Below the pieces are notes generated by a model. It saw only the letters and a program-made list of their open reading frames with translations. It had not been told where the DNA came from and made no database searches. The position numbers and the translations under genes are program-made. Below are positions 1 to 8,571 of a stretch of DNA of 64,000 nt, piece by piece. Source of the stretch: Aureispira anguillae (GTDB lineage: Bacteria > Bacteroidota > Bacteroidia > Chitinophagales > Saprospiraceae); assembly GCF_026000115.1 (NCBI RefSeq), contig NZ_AP026867.1, positions 5,506,001-5,570,000 of the forward strand, given 5' to 3'. Each line of letters opens with the position of its first letter. Positions within the stretch are counted from its first letter, which is position 1.

Positions 1-1060
1 CATCACTAAAATCCTGATTTTTGGCATAAACACCACACCAACTAGAATAAGGCAAATAAATTTCTTGTAGTTCTATCTCTGAGTCTATTCTTCGCATATC
101 TAGAATAGCCTGCTTCCCCTTACTAATTGCCCCGCTTTTATAGATGCCTAATGTTCTTCCTTGAATTGTAATTAATTGCCAATGCCCCCCAAGCCCTCCA
201 GCGTTTAAAAATTCGTGATGAGCTCTTATGGTTTCATCCAATGCCTCCCTTGTAAACACAGGGCTATGATAAGCTTTTTCTTGCATCTTTAAGCTCTTAA
301 TATGTCTTGTAGAACTCCCTAAGCGATCTGCAAGCGCAAATTCTTGACTCAGCACTAACCGCTCCAAGGTCCAATGTTGCTGTAGCTTAGTGGGGAGAAA
401 TTCCAACAAGGCTTCTTGATAGCCCTTGGGCTGACCAAAAAAGGTCTTCCGCCTTGCACAAACAGCCTTTGAAGCTAGGACAAAATCTAAATAGGTAGCA
501 AAATTGGTTGGTCTAGAATCTAAATAACAAGTACCCATTTCATCGCCTAAAAAAACTAAAGGTGCCTGTCCTTTTCTTAAAAACAAGGCCATATTGCAAT
601 AATAGGAAAAGCAGTCAAACGATCGAATTCCAGCATAAAAATCAATGGGTGAATACTTTTTTTTGTCAATGATAACATCCTGTTGCTCTACATTGGGAGA
701 AACAACCTTTCGCAAGACTTCCTCCAAGGGCAGTAAAAATACACAGCCATCTTCTTTTTCAAAATCATCGGTTACATAATCCCAAGCAACAGGAGCTGTA
801 GAACGATGAAAAGGTGGATATTTAGTGGTCTGATAATAAGGATTGCTTTTTAGCATCCAACGCATTTGCAAACCATTGGTCTGTGTATAAAAAGTTCGAA
901 TAGCCTCATCCAATTGGCAATTATATTTTGCTTCTAGTGCTTCTATTTCCTGCAAGTGCAGGGGCGAAAAAGTATGATAGCCCAACAGCTCCACTTTGGA
1001 ATGACGGGCTAATTCTTTTGCTAGGTTATTAAAGGCTTCTATATAATTCTTAGAGACCAA
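1..1060 (-). CDS. SMI1/KNR4 (SUKH)-like protein, 3' end outside window
   Basis: An open frame of about 353 codons runs on the minus strand from about 1060 off the left edge, so only the N-terminal part is present. The stretch around residues 30-60 (LQEIEALEAKY..., then IRTFYTQTNGLQMRWM) matches the start of SMI1/KNR4 (SUKH) domains, and a later VFLGDEMGTCYLD fits the end of that fold. After residue ~270 the sequence turns into a Gly-rich, short-strand region (LNAGGLGGHWQLI, then LDMRRIDSE) that may lead into a pentapeptide-like fold; this part is a guess. No ATG starts the frame: the first in-frame stop upstream is near 1130 and the best start is TTG at 1058-1060. SUKH proteins often serve as immunity proteins or scaffolds, but no toxin gene is visible here. 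Confidence 0.6.
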   Translation of the reverse strand, partial: MVSKNYIEAFNNLAKELARHSKVELLGYHTFSPLHLQEIEALEAKYNCQLDEAIRTFYTQTNGLQMRWMLKSNPYYQTTKYPPFHRSTAPVAWDYVTDDFEKEDGCVFLLPLEEVLRKVVSPNVEQQDVIIDKKKYSPIDFYAGIRSFDCFSYYCNMALFLRKGQAPLVFLGDEMGTCYLDSRPTNFATYLDFVLASKAVCARRKTFFGQPKGYQEALLEFLPTKLQQHWTLERLVLSQEFALADRLGSSTRHIKSLKMQEKAYHSPVFTREALDETIRAHHEFLNAGGLGGHWQLITIQGRTLGIYKSGAISKGKQAILDMRRIDSEIELQEIYLPYSSWCGVYAKNQDFSD

Positions 1061-1457
1061 ATTTGGAGTTTTTATTGGAGTAAGTTGTTTATCCTTATAT
1101 AAAAATACATAGTATAACGAAGGACAAATGTTCTAATTCTTTTTGCAATCATAAGATTAACACCTACTATATATCTTACTAATATAAACTATTTTAACGA
1201 TTTATACAACCGTTCTATTCAAGCCCCTTATTCTAGCAGAAAACAAGTTTAAAATCTTATAACTTGTGTTTGTATTTTAAAACAAATTTCCCTAATATCG
1301 TTGTTTACTTCTTGAAGAAGCGTTTCAGAAGATGAAATGCGTTATTATGAATATAAATTACGCTTTAGTAAACCCTAAAATGGCTATAGTTAATCACTGC
1401 GAAATCTTGATTTGCCAGCTTATGTGTTGACTAAAGATCCCAAAAAAAATAAGTTGA
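1061..1457. other. AT-rich intergenic region
   Basis: This 397-nt stretch separates the divergent SUKH-like gene and arginase. It is very AT-rich with several short in-frame stops in all frames. A small palindrome (CTTCTTGAAGAAG near 1310) is present. I see no RNA gene or convincing small ORF. Confidence 0.5.
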
Positions 1458-2426
1458 ATGACGAATAAAAATGATAAAATTAGAATACTAGAAGTTCCTT
1501 CTGAATTAGGGGCAGGCACTCGTGGCGCTAGTTTAGGAATTGGAGCAATTAAAGTTGCTGCGCTCAATGCTGGCAACAAGTATTTTTCTAAATATACTTC
1601 TACCATAATTCCCAATGAAAACGAATTGCTTTTTGAGGATAGTCCTACCCAATATGCCAACTATATAGATGGTATTGTTAAGGTTTATAACTATGTCTCT
1701 CATTATGTTTCTGAAGAGGTGACGTACAACAAACGTTTTCCGATTGTATTGGCAGGGGATCACTCTACTGCGGGGGCAACCATTACAGGCATCAAAAAAT
1801 CAAATCCAAACAAACGCTTAGGGGTAATTTGGATTGATGCACATGCCGACCTTCATACCCCCTATACGACTCCTTCTGGCAATGTTCATGGCATGCCTTT
1901 AGCGGTCTGTCTAGGGATTGATAATATAGAACATCAGCGCAATGATATTCCAAAAGAAATCGCTGAACATTGGCATCGCCTAAAACATATGGGAGATGTC
2001 TATCCTAAAATTGAAGCCAACGATTTAGTCTTTATTGCTCTACGGGATACCGAAGAAGAAGAAGATTTTTTGACCAATCGTCTAGGAATTAGAAACTTTG
2101 CGGTTGATGAGGTTCGAGAAAAAGGGACTACACAAATTGTAAAAGAAGTCTTATCCTATTTGCACAACTGCGACATGATTTACATTTCGTTTGATGTTGA
2201 TAGCATGGATTGTCATCTAGTGTCCAAAGGCACGGGAACACCTGTTCCACACGGATTATCAGAAGAAGAAGCAACAGATTTGGTTTGTGGTCTGGTCGCA
2301 GATCCCAAAACCTGTTGTTTGGAAGTAACGGAAGTTAATCCCACCTTAGACGATAAATGCAATACAATGGCGGAAACCGCCTTCCGAGTATTAGATAGAG
2401 CTACTAATATCGTCAAAAATAGATAA
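1458..2426 (+). CDS. rocF: arginase family protein (probable arginase)
   Basis: The 322-residue protein is a ureohydrolase, probably hydrolysing L-arginine to ornithine and urea in the cytoplasm. The metal-binding motifs of the family are all present: GDHS (His at about 102), DAHAD (Asp127-Asp131) and SFDVDSMD (Asp246 and Asp248), each contributing ligands to a binuclear manganese site. Length agrees with arginases (about 300 residues). The ATG start gives MTNKNDKIRILEVPSELGAG, a normal family N-terminus. It stands alone, followed by a hairpin at 2433-2477. Agmatinase or formimidoylglutamase cannot be excluded from motifs alone, but the N-terminal 'SELGAGTRGAS' and the SMD motif favour arginase. 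Confidence 0.85.
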   Translation: MTNKNDKIRILEVPSELGAGTRGASLGIGAIKVAALNAGNKYFSKYTSTIIPNENELLFEDSPTQYANYIDGIVKVYNYVSHYVSEEVTYNKRFPIVLAGDHSTAGATITGIKKSNPNKRLGVIWIDAHADLHTPYTTPSGNVHGMPLAVCLGIDNIEHQRNDIPKEIAEHWHRLKHMGDVYPKIEANDLVFIALRDTEEEEDFLTNRLGIRNFAVDEVREKGTTQIVKEVLSYLHNCDMIYISFDVDSMDCHLVSKGTGTPVPHGLSEEEATDLVCGLVADPKTCCLEVTEVNPTLDDKCNTMAETAFRVLDRATNIVKNR

Positions 2427-2432
2427 ATTATG

Positions 2433-2477
2433 AATTGCAAATTATGATCTCCCCCCAATAGTTCATAATTTGTAATT
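2433..2477 (+). terminator. hairpin after arginase
   Basis: Arms 2433-2447 and 2463-2477 pair over 15 bp with one G-T wobble around a C-rich loop. It lies 7 nt after the arginase stop. The T-run is weak, so terminator function is likely but not certain. Confidence 0.55.
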
Positions 2478-2576
2478 TTCCAATACTATATTGTATGAAT
2501 ACGCCATTGCTTTGGTGACTAGAAAATCAAGTCAAGGAATCAACAAGCATTGTCCAAGTGTGAAAACCATAAGAGA

Positions 2577-3662
2577 ATGATCTATAAAACAATCCTAATT
2601 AGCCTCTTTTTTTATCTACCATTTTTTGGTTATAGTCAACAACTTCTATTGGTACATCGTCCTTTTTCTCAGAAAGAGGTTACGACTTGGCGTTATGGCA
2701 AAGATACTGTCCCTTTTAATTCTGACGATCAAATTTGGGGACTCGTCTACCTTCCTAATATTGAACAGAAAAAAGCTAAAATAACCTTGGCAATTGAAAA
2801 TGATTTAGGAGAAAAAACAATCGCTTCTTTTTGGCTAAAAAAAGTACTCCCCAACCAGCTCAACTGGCATTCAAGCATTCGGAAATGGCAAAAGCATTTA
2901 TTAAATAGCCCTCATTGGTATGCTTTTGAAATCACTCCCCAACCTGCCTTTGTAGATGCTTACAATGGAGTTGCTTTTTTGGAAATTATCCATCAAACAG
3001 CCAAAGAAAATCGCAGCACAAGGTTTACTTATAACGTAGAAGGGAAATATACAGAACATAGCTGCACGATCAACTTTACTCAACAAGGTGCTTTTGCTCC
3101 TCTATGGACAAAACTAACCCATTATCAACAGCTCATTCGAGAGAAAGAAACACTAGAACAACAACAGATTGGTTTAGTGCAACAATGCCAGCCTCATGGC
3201 TTTGCACAAGTACAAGAATGGGCTCACCAAGCATCTGGTTTAAAAACAGATTTGGCAACAAGCGATCTAAATATATTTAAAGCGGTAGAAAATCTAAAAA
3301 TTGTTACAGAGGCCATTCCCAATTCTATATCTCCTTACCTAAAAAGAGAATTAAGGGCGCTATTCTTATTAGACCTTACGATTTTGGAGCTACCTGAAGG
3401 GAGTGATAAAACCCAAAAAAATCGCCAAAAAGCAGATTTAATTAAGCAATTATCGTTATATCCAGAACTACAAAATATCTTAACTCAATACACCAATTCT
3501 ACAGGAACAGCCAATTTATACAAAAAGACAGAAGCCGAACAAAAGAAAGTATTGCAAGATATTATCAAAAAATACCGTCCTTATCAATCCATCTACAACG
3601 CACATCAAAAATTACAATTAGAATTGATTGAATTAAAAGCCTTATTAGTAGATTTTGATTAA
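2577..3662 (+). CDS. secreted protein of unknown function
   Basis: I do not recognise a family. The frame opens at a TTG at 2550, but ATG at 2577 gives a clean signal peptide (MIYKTILISLFFYLPFFGYSQQ), so 2577 is preferred (361 residues). The mature part starts with a beta-rich region (to about residue 170) followed by a helical, Gln/Lys/Glu-rich second half with likely coiled-coil character (EKETLEQQQIGLVQQC). No lipobox, no T9SS C-terminal domain and no known catalytic motif are visible. It is probably periplasmic. It runs towards rpsT on the other strand and the two share the hairpin at 3691-3728. Confidence 0.7.
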   Translation: MIYKTILISLFFYLPFFGYSQQLLLVHRPFSQKEVTTWRYGKDTVPFNSDDQIWGLVYLPNIEQKKAKITLAIENDLGEKTIASFWLKKVLPNQLNWHSSIRKWQKHLLNSPHWYAFEITPQPAFVDAYNGVAFLEIIHQTAKENRSTRFTYNVEGKYTEHSCTINFTQQGAFAPLWTKLTHYQQLIREKETLEQQQIGLVQQCQPHGFAQVQEWAHQASGLKTDLATSDLNIFKAVENLKIVTEAIPNSISPYLKRELRALFLLDLTILELPEGSDKTQKNRQKADLIKQLSLYPELQNILTQYTNSTGTANLYKKTEAEQKKVLQDIIKKYRPYQSIYNAHQKLQLELIELKALLVDFD

Positions 3663-3675
3663 TAAAAACAGTTGG

Positions 3676-3728
3676 ATATAGAAAAACAAAAAGCACATTT
3701 ATACATATTTGAATGTATAAATGCACTT
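3676..3728 (-). terminator. rpsT terminator (possibly bidirectional)
   Basis: On the minus strand arms 3713-3728 and 3691-3706 form a 16-bp stem with two wobble pairs, followed by a T-rich tract (about 3676-3690). It lies 36 nt after the rpsT stop and also just after the convergent secreted-protein gene. Confidence 0.8.
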
Positions 3729-3763
3729 ATATATAAACTAAAGAACAGTAAAGTTCGGTTATT

Positions 3764-4021
3764 TTATTTTGCTAAGCTACCAACGTATCTAGCCAATTTT
3801 CCTTTTAGGTTGGCTGCTTTGTTCTTATGGATTTGGTTTTTCTTAGCCAAACGATCAATCATAGAAACTACTTTAGGCAAAAAGGCAGTTGCTTCTTTTT
3901 GATCTTCCATTCCACGCAATCTGCTAATAGCAGTACGAGTTGTTTTTTTGTAAAAACGGTTGTGTAGTCTTTTTTTTGCGTCTTGACGCATACGTTTTTT
4001 TGCTGATTTATGGTTTGCCAT
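3764..4021 (-). CDS. rpsT: 30S ribosomal protein S20
   Basis: The 85-residue basic protein binds 16S rRNA early in 30S assembly. It begins MANHKSAKKRMRQDAKKR, the standard S20 N-terminus, and keeps the helical body ending in GKLARYVGSLAK. Length is typical. It is a single-gene transcript: a canonical Bacteroidota promoter sits at 4094-4123 and a strong hairpin follows the stop. Confidence 0.97.
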   Translation of the reverse strand: MANHKSAKKRMRQDAKKRLHNRFYKKTTRTAISRLRGMEDQKEATAFLPKVVSMIDRLAKKNQIHKNKAANLKGKLARYVGSLAK

Positions 4022-4679
4022 AATTATCTATAAGTTATGTTTCTTTTCAATTTTTCTTTTTAATTCCTCAAGAACAATTCTTCTAAAGGCATGCAAAGAT
4101 AATAATAGTTTGAAACAATTCAACGTTTTATGAAAAAAATGTTGCTTTTTTATTCATTCTATTTGCTACTAAGATTGTTTACATTCACCAAACAGCCCTT
4201 AACAGCAGCTTTTAATAACGATTAAGACCAATCAAGCTTTAAAGAATTGCCGCTAGCTAAGTGCCAAATTATCCTCAATAATATTCCTTTAAGATTCCAC
4301 TTAATCCCCTTAAAAAAAAAGAAAACATAAAAGGACAAAGGCTCTATATTCATTTTAGGGAAATAAGCTTTGGAAGTACTCATAACTTTTGTACCTTTAT
4401 TTTTTAATTTTAGACCATTAATTAAGGGTCTAACAAACATCAATTCAATATAAAAAAAACAAGCTTTTGCTTCGCTTGCTGTCCTTTAAGTTATGATGTT
4501 TTTATAAAGGGTTTTGGTTCTAATCAAGGAGGTTCTAAAATTGGTAGTTAAGACTATCCATTGAGCCCCCAACAAAGAGTAGAGGTAAAAATTCGCTTAG
4601 AAAGCACCAATCATTTAGCAGACAGTGGTTTACTTAGCTTGTTTCAAAGTGGCTAAACACTCAACAATAGTAACAAAAA
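4022..4679. other. long intergenic region before sucA
   Basis: This 658-nt stretch between divergent rpsT and sucA contains the rpsT promoter. A 73-codon minus-strand frame at 4222-4443 has poor codon use and no protein-like features. A short coding-like tail (about 29 codons, ending at a TAA at 4654-4656) has no start codon. No RNA gene is recognised. Confidence 0.4.
4094..4123 (-). promoter_or_regulatory. rpsT promoter, Bacteroidota type
   Basis: On the minus strand TTG (4121-4123), a 19-nt spacer and TATCTTTG (4094-4101) match the TTG / TAnnTTTG consensus of the primary sigma factor in this phylum. The start codon of rpsT is about 73 nt downstream. Confidence 0.7.
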
Positions 4680-7600
4680 ATGGACTATTCATTTATTTCA
4701 AATGCACACCCAGCCTATATAGAAGGCTTGTACAAACAATACACAGAAAACCCAGAATCTGTTGCAGAAGGATGGAAAGAATTTTTTGCAGGTTTTGATT
4801 ATGCCATGCAAAATGGTACAGAAGAAGGAAACTCAACGATAGATACATCGTCTTTTTCTTCGCCCAAGGAGACTGCTGTTCTTACGCTTATCCAAGCCTA
4901 TAGAATGCGTGGGCATTTGGCATCAACAACCAACCCAATTAGAGAACGTAAATTCCGTTTCCCTAGCCTTGATTTAGCTTATTTTGGTCTATCTGAGGCA
5001 GATTTAAACAGCCAATTTATTTCAGGAAGTGAGATTGGTCTTCCCAATGCTACACTAGCTGATATTCTAAAGAAGTTGAAAGCTGTTTATTGTAGTAATA
5101 TTGGATTTGAATTTGCCCATATCGACAATCAGGATAAATACCAATGGTTGCTTCAACGAATTGAAAAAATTGAATCTGGCAATTATGGGCATAGTCTAGA
5201 GAAGAAACGTCGTATTTTAGAAAAATTGAATGGCGCAACTGGCTTTGAAAATTTCTTAGGCAAAAAGTATGTCGCTCAAAAACGCTTTGGTCTAGAAGGT
5301 GGTGAATCTGCTATCCCTGCACTAGATGCTATGATCAATAAAGCTGCTAGCCAAGAAGTAGAGGAAGTAGTTATTGGAATGGCACATCGTGGGCGTTTGA
5401 ATGTATTGGCCAATATCATGGGCAAAACATACGAGTATATTTTTAGTGAATTTGAAGGCAATATACCTGAAGATACTATTTTTGGAGATGGAGATGTCAA
5501 ATATCATTTGGGGTATTCATCGCAAGTAACAACACCTGAAGGATTTAATGTCCACCTGAAATTGGTTCCAAACCCATCTCATCTAGAGGCCGTTAATCCT
5601 GTGGTTCAAGGTTTTGCTAGAGCCAAAGCAGATTTATTATATCGTTCTGATTTTGATAAAATTCTACCTATTCTTATACATGGAGATGCGGCTATTGCTG
5701 GTCAAGGAGTAGTATATGAAGTAGTACAAATGAGTCAGTTAGAGGGCTATTATACTGGAGGTACGATTCACTTTGTTATCAACAACCAGATCGGTTTTAC
5801 AACGGATTTTGAAGATGCTCGTTCATCGACCTATTGTACTGCTGCTGCTGGCTTAGTTCAGGCTCCTGTGTTTCATGTTAATGGAGATGATCCAGAAGCC
5901 GTATTATTTGCTGCTGAATTGGCGGCTGAGTATCGTCAAGAGTTCAATAATGATGTATTTATAGATATGGTTTGTTATCGTAAACATGGGCATAATGAAG
6001 GAGATGATCCTAAATTTACACAGCCTAAGTTCTACGATTTAATCAAAAAACATAAGAATACACGTACCATTTATAGTGAGAAGTTAATTGCCAATGGAGA
6101 GATTGAAGGAGCTTTGGCGAAACAAATGAACAAAGAGTTTGATGCTTTGTTGCAAGCTAAATTTTCACAGGCAAAAGAAGAGACTCCTGAATATGAGTAC
6201 CAAACACCTGAATTAGCTTGGCGCAAACTCAAAACACATACTAGCCCAGAGGATTATTTGACTTCTCCTCAAACAGGTGTTCAAAAAGAGGTAGTGACTT
6301 CTGTTTTAACTTCTTTGCAGAATATTCCTGAGGATTTTACACCACTCCCAAAATTCAAACGCCTTTTAAAACGTGCGCAAGAGTTGATTGATAGAGAATT
6401 GATAGATTGGTCGATGGGAGAGCATCTTGCTTATGGTTCCTTGTTGTTAGAGGGACATGATATTCGCTTGAGTGGTCAAGATGTAAAACGAGGAACATTC
6501 TCACATCGTAATGCTGTTTTGTATGATGCAAAAACCAATCAACAGTACAATCGCTTTAATGATCTAGCCCAAGAACAGGGCGAATTTAGAATTCACAATT
6601 CATTACTTTCTGAGTTTGCAGTTCTAGGTTTTGAATTTGGATACTCTTTGGCAAGCCCAGATCCATTAGTAATTTGGGAAGCTCAGTTTGGAGATTTTGC
6701 CAATGGTGCCCAAACCATGTTTGATCAGTTTATTTCTTCTTCAGAAAGCAAATGGCAGCGTATGACAGGTTTGGTTATGTTGTTGCCGCATGGATACGAA
6801 GGACAGGGACCTGAACATTCTAGCGCTCGATTAGAACGCTATTTACAGAGTTGTGCAGAATTTAATATGACCGTTGCCAACGTAACAACTCCCGCCAACT
6901 TCTTCCACCTAATGCGTCGTCAACAAGCAAGACCATTCCGCAAACCATTGGTCGTAATGAGTCCTAAAAAACTATTGCGTCCTAAAGATTTAAATCGTTC
7001 CAACGAAGAAGTCTTGTACAGAGAATGTGTTTCTTCTTTTGAAGATTTGACACAAGGTTCGTTTCAAGAAGTCTATGACGATCCTAAAATCACAACTCAA
7101 CAACAAGCAGAAAACGTTAAACGAGTACTTTGTTGCTCAGGAAAGATTTATTACGAACTATTAGACAAAAAAGTAGCCGATCAACGAGATGATATTGCAA
7201 TTGTTCGTTTAGAACAGCTTTATCCGTTTCCGATCGAACAGGTCAAAGAAGCCATTAAAAAATACCGTCATGCAGAATGGTTCTGGGTTCAAGAAGAACC
7301 TTCTAATATGGGGGCTTGGCAATATATTTTAGCATTTTATCGCAATTATGGTATCCAATTGGTCGCTAGAAAATCTAGTGCTTCACCTGCTACTGGTTTC
7401 AAAAAAGTACATCAAGCACAACAAGAAAATATTCTATTGCGTGCTTTTGGCGAAATTGAGAACACAAGCAGTGCTGCTAGAGAGCAAAATGTCATGATTA
7501 ATGACAAGGCAACAGATCGCAAAAGCAAAAATGGGGATGCCTTAAAAGCCGATGACTTAACGTCTCTTAAAGGACTGGGTAAGGTTGTTGCGGGGCAATT

Positions 7601-7742
7601 GGAAACAGTTGGTATCACTACCTTTAAACAGTTAGCTATGCTTTCTAGTAAAGAAGTGAACAGCCTAAACAAACAAATTCCTGGTTTTGGAGCCAAATAC
7701 AAACGTTACGATTGGAAAACGCAAGCAAAAGTGCTGAATTAG
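4680..7742 (+). CDS. sucA: 2-oxoglutarate dehydrogenase E1 with C-terminal helix-hairpin-helix domain
   Basis: This thiamine-diphosphate enzyme decarboxylates 2-oxoglutarate in the TCA cycle and passes the succinyl group to E2. The N-terminus (NAHPAYIEGLYKQYTENPES) is the usual E2-binding segment. Core motifs are complete: MAHRGRLNVLANI, HGDAAIAGQGVVYEV and NNQIGFTT for ThDP/substrate binding, and HGYEGQGPEHSSARLER in the transketolase-like half. E1 homology ends near residue 925. Residues 928-957 are a charged linker and 958-1020 form an extra domain (LKGLGKVVAGQLETVGITTF) that resembles the helix-hairpin-helix tail found on several non-enzymatic proteins. The usual length is about 900-940 residues, so the tail is an addition. 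No E2 (sucB) gene lies nearby. There is no Shine-Dalgarno sequence; the start is preceded by an A-run. Confidence 0.95.
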   Translation: MDYSFISNAHPAYIEGLYKQYTENPESVAEGWKEFFAGFDYAMQNGTEEGNSTIDTSSFSSPKETAVLTLIQAYRMRGHLASTTNPIRERKFRFPSLDLAYFGLSEADLNSQFISGSEIGLPNATLADILKKLKAVYCSNIGFEFAHIDNQDKYQWLLQRIEKIESGNYGHSLEKKRRILEKLNGATGFENFLGKKYVAQKRFGLEGGESAIPALDAMINKAASQEVEEVVIGMAHRGRLNVLANIMGKTYEYIFSEFEGNIPEDTIFGDGDVKYHLGYSSQVTTPEGFNVHLKLVPNPSHLEAVNPVVQGFARAKADLLYRSDFDKILPILIHGDAAIAGQGVVYEVVQMSQLEGYYTGGTIHFVINNQIGFTTDFEDARSSTYCTAAAGLVQAPVFHVNGDDPEAVLFAAELAAEYRQEFNNDVFIDMVCYRKHGHNEGDDPKFTQPKFYDLIKKHKNTRTIYSEKLIANGEIEGALAKQMNKEFDALLQAKFSQAKEETPEYEYQTPELAWRKLKTHTSPEDYLTSPQTGVQKEVVTSVLTSLQNIPEDFTPLPKFKRLLKRAQELIDRELIDWSMGEHLAYGSLLLEGHDIRLSGQDVKRGTFSHRNAVLYDAKTNQQYNRFNDLAQEQGEFRIHNSLLSEFAVLGFEFGYSLASPDPLVIWEAQFGDFANGAQTMFDQFISSSESKWQRMTGLVMLLPHGYEGQGPEHSSARLERYLQSCAEFNMTVANVTTPANFFHLMRRQQARPFRKPLVVMSPKKLLRPKDLNRSNEEVLYRECVSSFEDLTQGSFQEVYDDPKITTQQQAENVKRVLCCSGKIYYELLDKKVADQRDDIAIVRLEQLYPFPIEQVKEAIKKYRHAEWFWVQEEPSNMGAWQYILAFYRNYGIQLVARKSSASPATGFKKVHQAQQENILLRAFGEIENTSSAAREQNVMINDKATDRKSKNGDALKADDLTSLKGLGKVVAGQLETVGITTFKQLAMLSSKEVNSLNKQIPGFGAKYKRYDWKTQAKVLN

Positions 7743-7815
7743 TTATCAATATAGACACCTGAACAATTCATTTATTTTAAGTATACATGAAATTGATTTA
7801 TTCTAACTTATAAAT

Positions 7816-7850
7816 AAAAGTAGTCGCTTAATTAGGCGGCTACTTTTCTT
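7816..7850 (+). terminator. sucA terminator
   Basis: Arms 7816-7827 and 7836-7847 pair over 12 bp with one T-G wobble around an 8-nt loop, with T residues at the end of the right arm. It lies about 75 nt after the sucA stop. Confidence 0.75.
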
Positions 7851-7916
7851 ACAAGATTATCTTAATGGACAACATTTGATTGGAATAACTTTTTGTGTAA
7901 AGAATCAGTAAAGCGG

Positions 7917-8453
7917 ATGTCAACACTCTTTATTTTATTTATTTTATTGGGTCTTTTTTTTCTAACCATTGTTTTGGCAGGGTTATTTCTACCTGCTTCT
8001 TGGGTTGTTGAAAAAGCAGAATTGGTTCATGCAACACCAAAAGAACTATTCCCCTTGATTAATTCATTAGAAAAATGGTCCAATTGGACGGTTTGGACAT
8101 CTGATGATTTGACGCTGGAGTATTCAGAACAAAAAGAAGGATTAGGAGCTGTCCAAATCTGGAAAAGCAATAAAATCAATGGCAAATTAACCATTACCGA
8201 AAGTTCTTTAAACAAAGAAATAAAATATCAGTTTGATATAGCAGAAGGGCAATTAACGCTCTTAGGAACTATTGTGTTGGCGGTTGCTGACACCAATTAT
8301 ACCCAAATAGCATGGCGCTGTCAATTGCAAGAACTAAAAGACAGCAACCCTGTTCGACGTTATCAAGCCTTCTTTTTGAAAAATTACTTTGATACAACTA
8401 TTGAAGAAAGCTTAACCTCTATTGTTTCCATGTTTAATTCTGAGCAACTATAA
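7917..8453 (+). CDS. membrane-anchored SRPBCC (polyketide cyclase-like) protein
   Basis: A TTG at 7893 opens the frame, but the ATG at 7917, preceded by AAAGCGG, is the better start and puts a transmembrane helix at residues 1-26 (MSTLFILFILLGLFF...). The rest (about 30-178) reads as a START/SRPBCC fold: 'VVEKAELVHATPKELFPLINSLEKWSNW' is the typical first strand, helix and tryptophan-rich turn, followed by alternating strands and a long C-terminal helix. Such domains bind hydrophobic ligands in a cavity; no ligand can be inferred. It is a single gene between sucA and manC. Confidence 0.75.
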   Translation: MSTLFILFILLGLFFLTIVLAGLFLPASWVVEKAELVHATPKELFPLINSLEKWSNWTVWTSDDLTLEYSEQKEGLGAVQIWKSNKINGKLTITESSLNKEIKYQFDIAEGQLTLLGTIVLAVADTNYTQIAWRCQLQELKDSNPVRRYQAFFLKNYFDTTIEESLTSIVSMFNSEQL

Positions 8454-8571
8454 TGTTGCTTATATTAATCACCAAAACAAAAAATTTAGTTAGTCACTAA
8501 CAATAGACTTTATCTTAGTAAAAACTTTTTACTCGGTATTCTATTAATGTAGTGTCTATCACAACCATTTT

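Noticed and set aside
1394-1660. Minus-strand 88-codon ORF over the arginase start
   Set aside because: Shadow of the arginase gene on the other strand.
3672-3902. Plus-strand 76-codon ORF over rpsT
   Set aside because: Antisense shadow of S20 and its terminator.
4222-4443. 73-codon minus-strand ORF
   Set aside because: Low-complexity, AT-driven composition (runs of Phe and Lys), no homology feel, inside an intergenic region; considered chance.
4570-4656. Short coding-like tail before sucA (ends at TAA 4654-4656)
   Set aside because: No start codon, only about 29 codons, and no recognised family; may be a gene remnant but cannot be supported.
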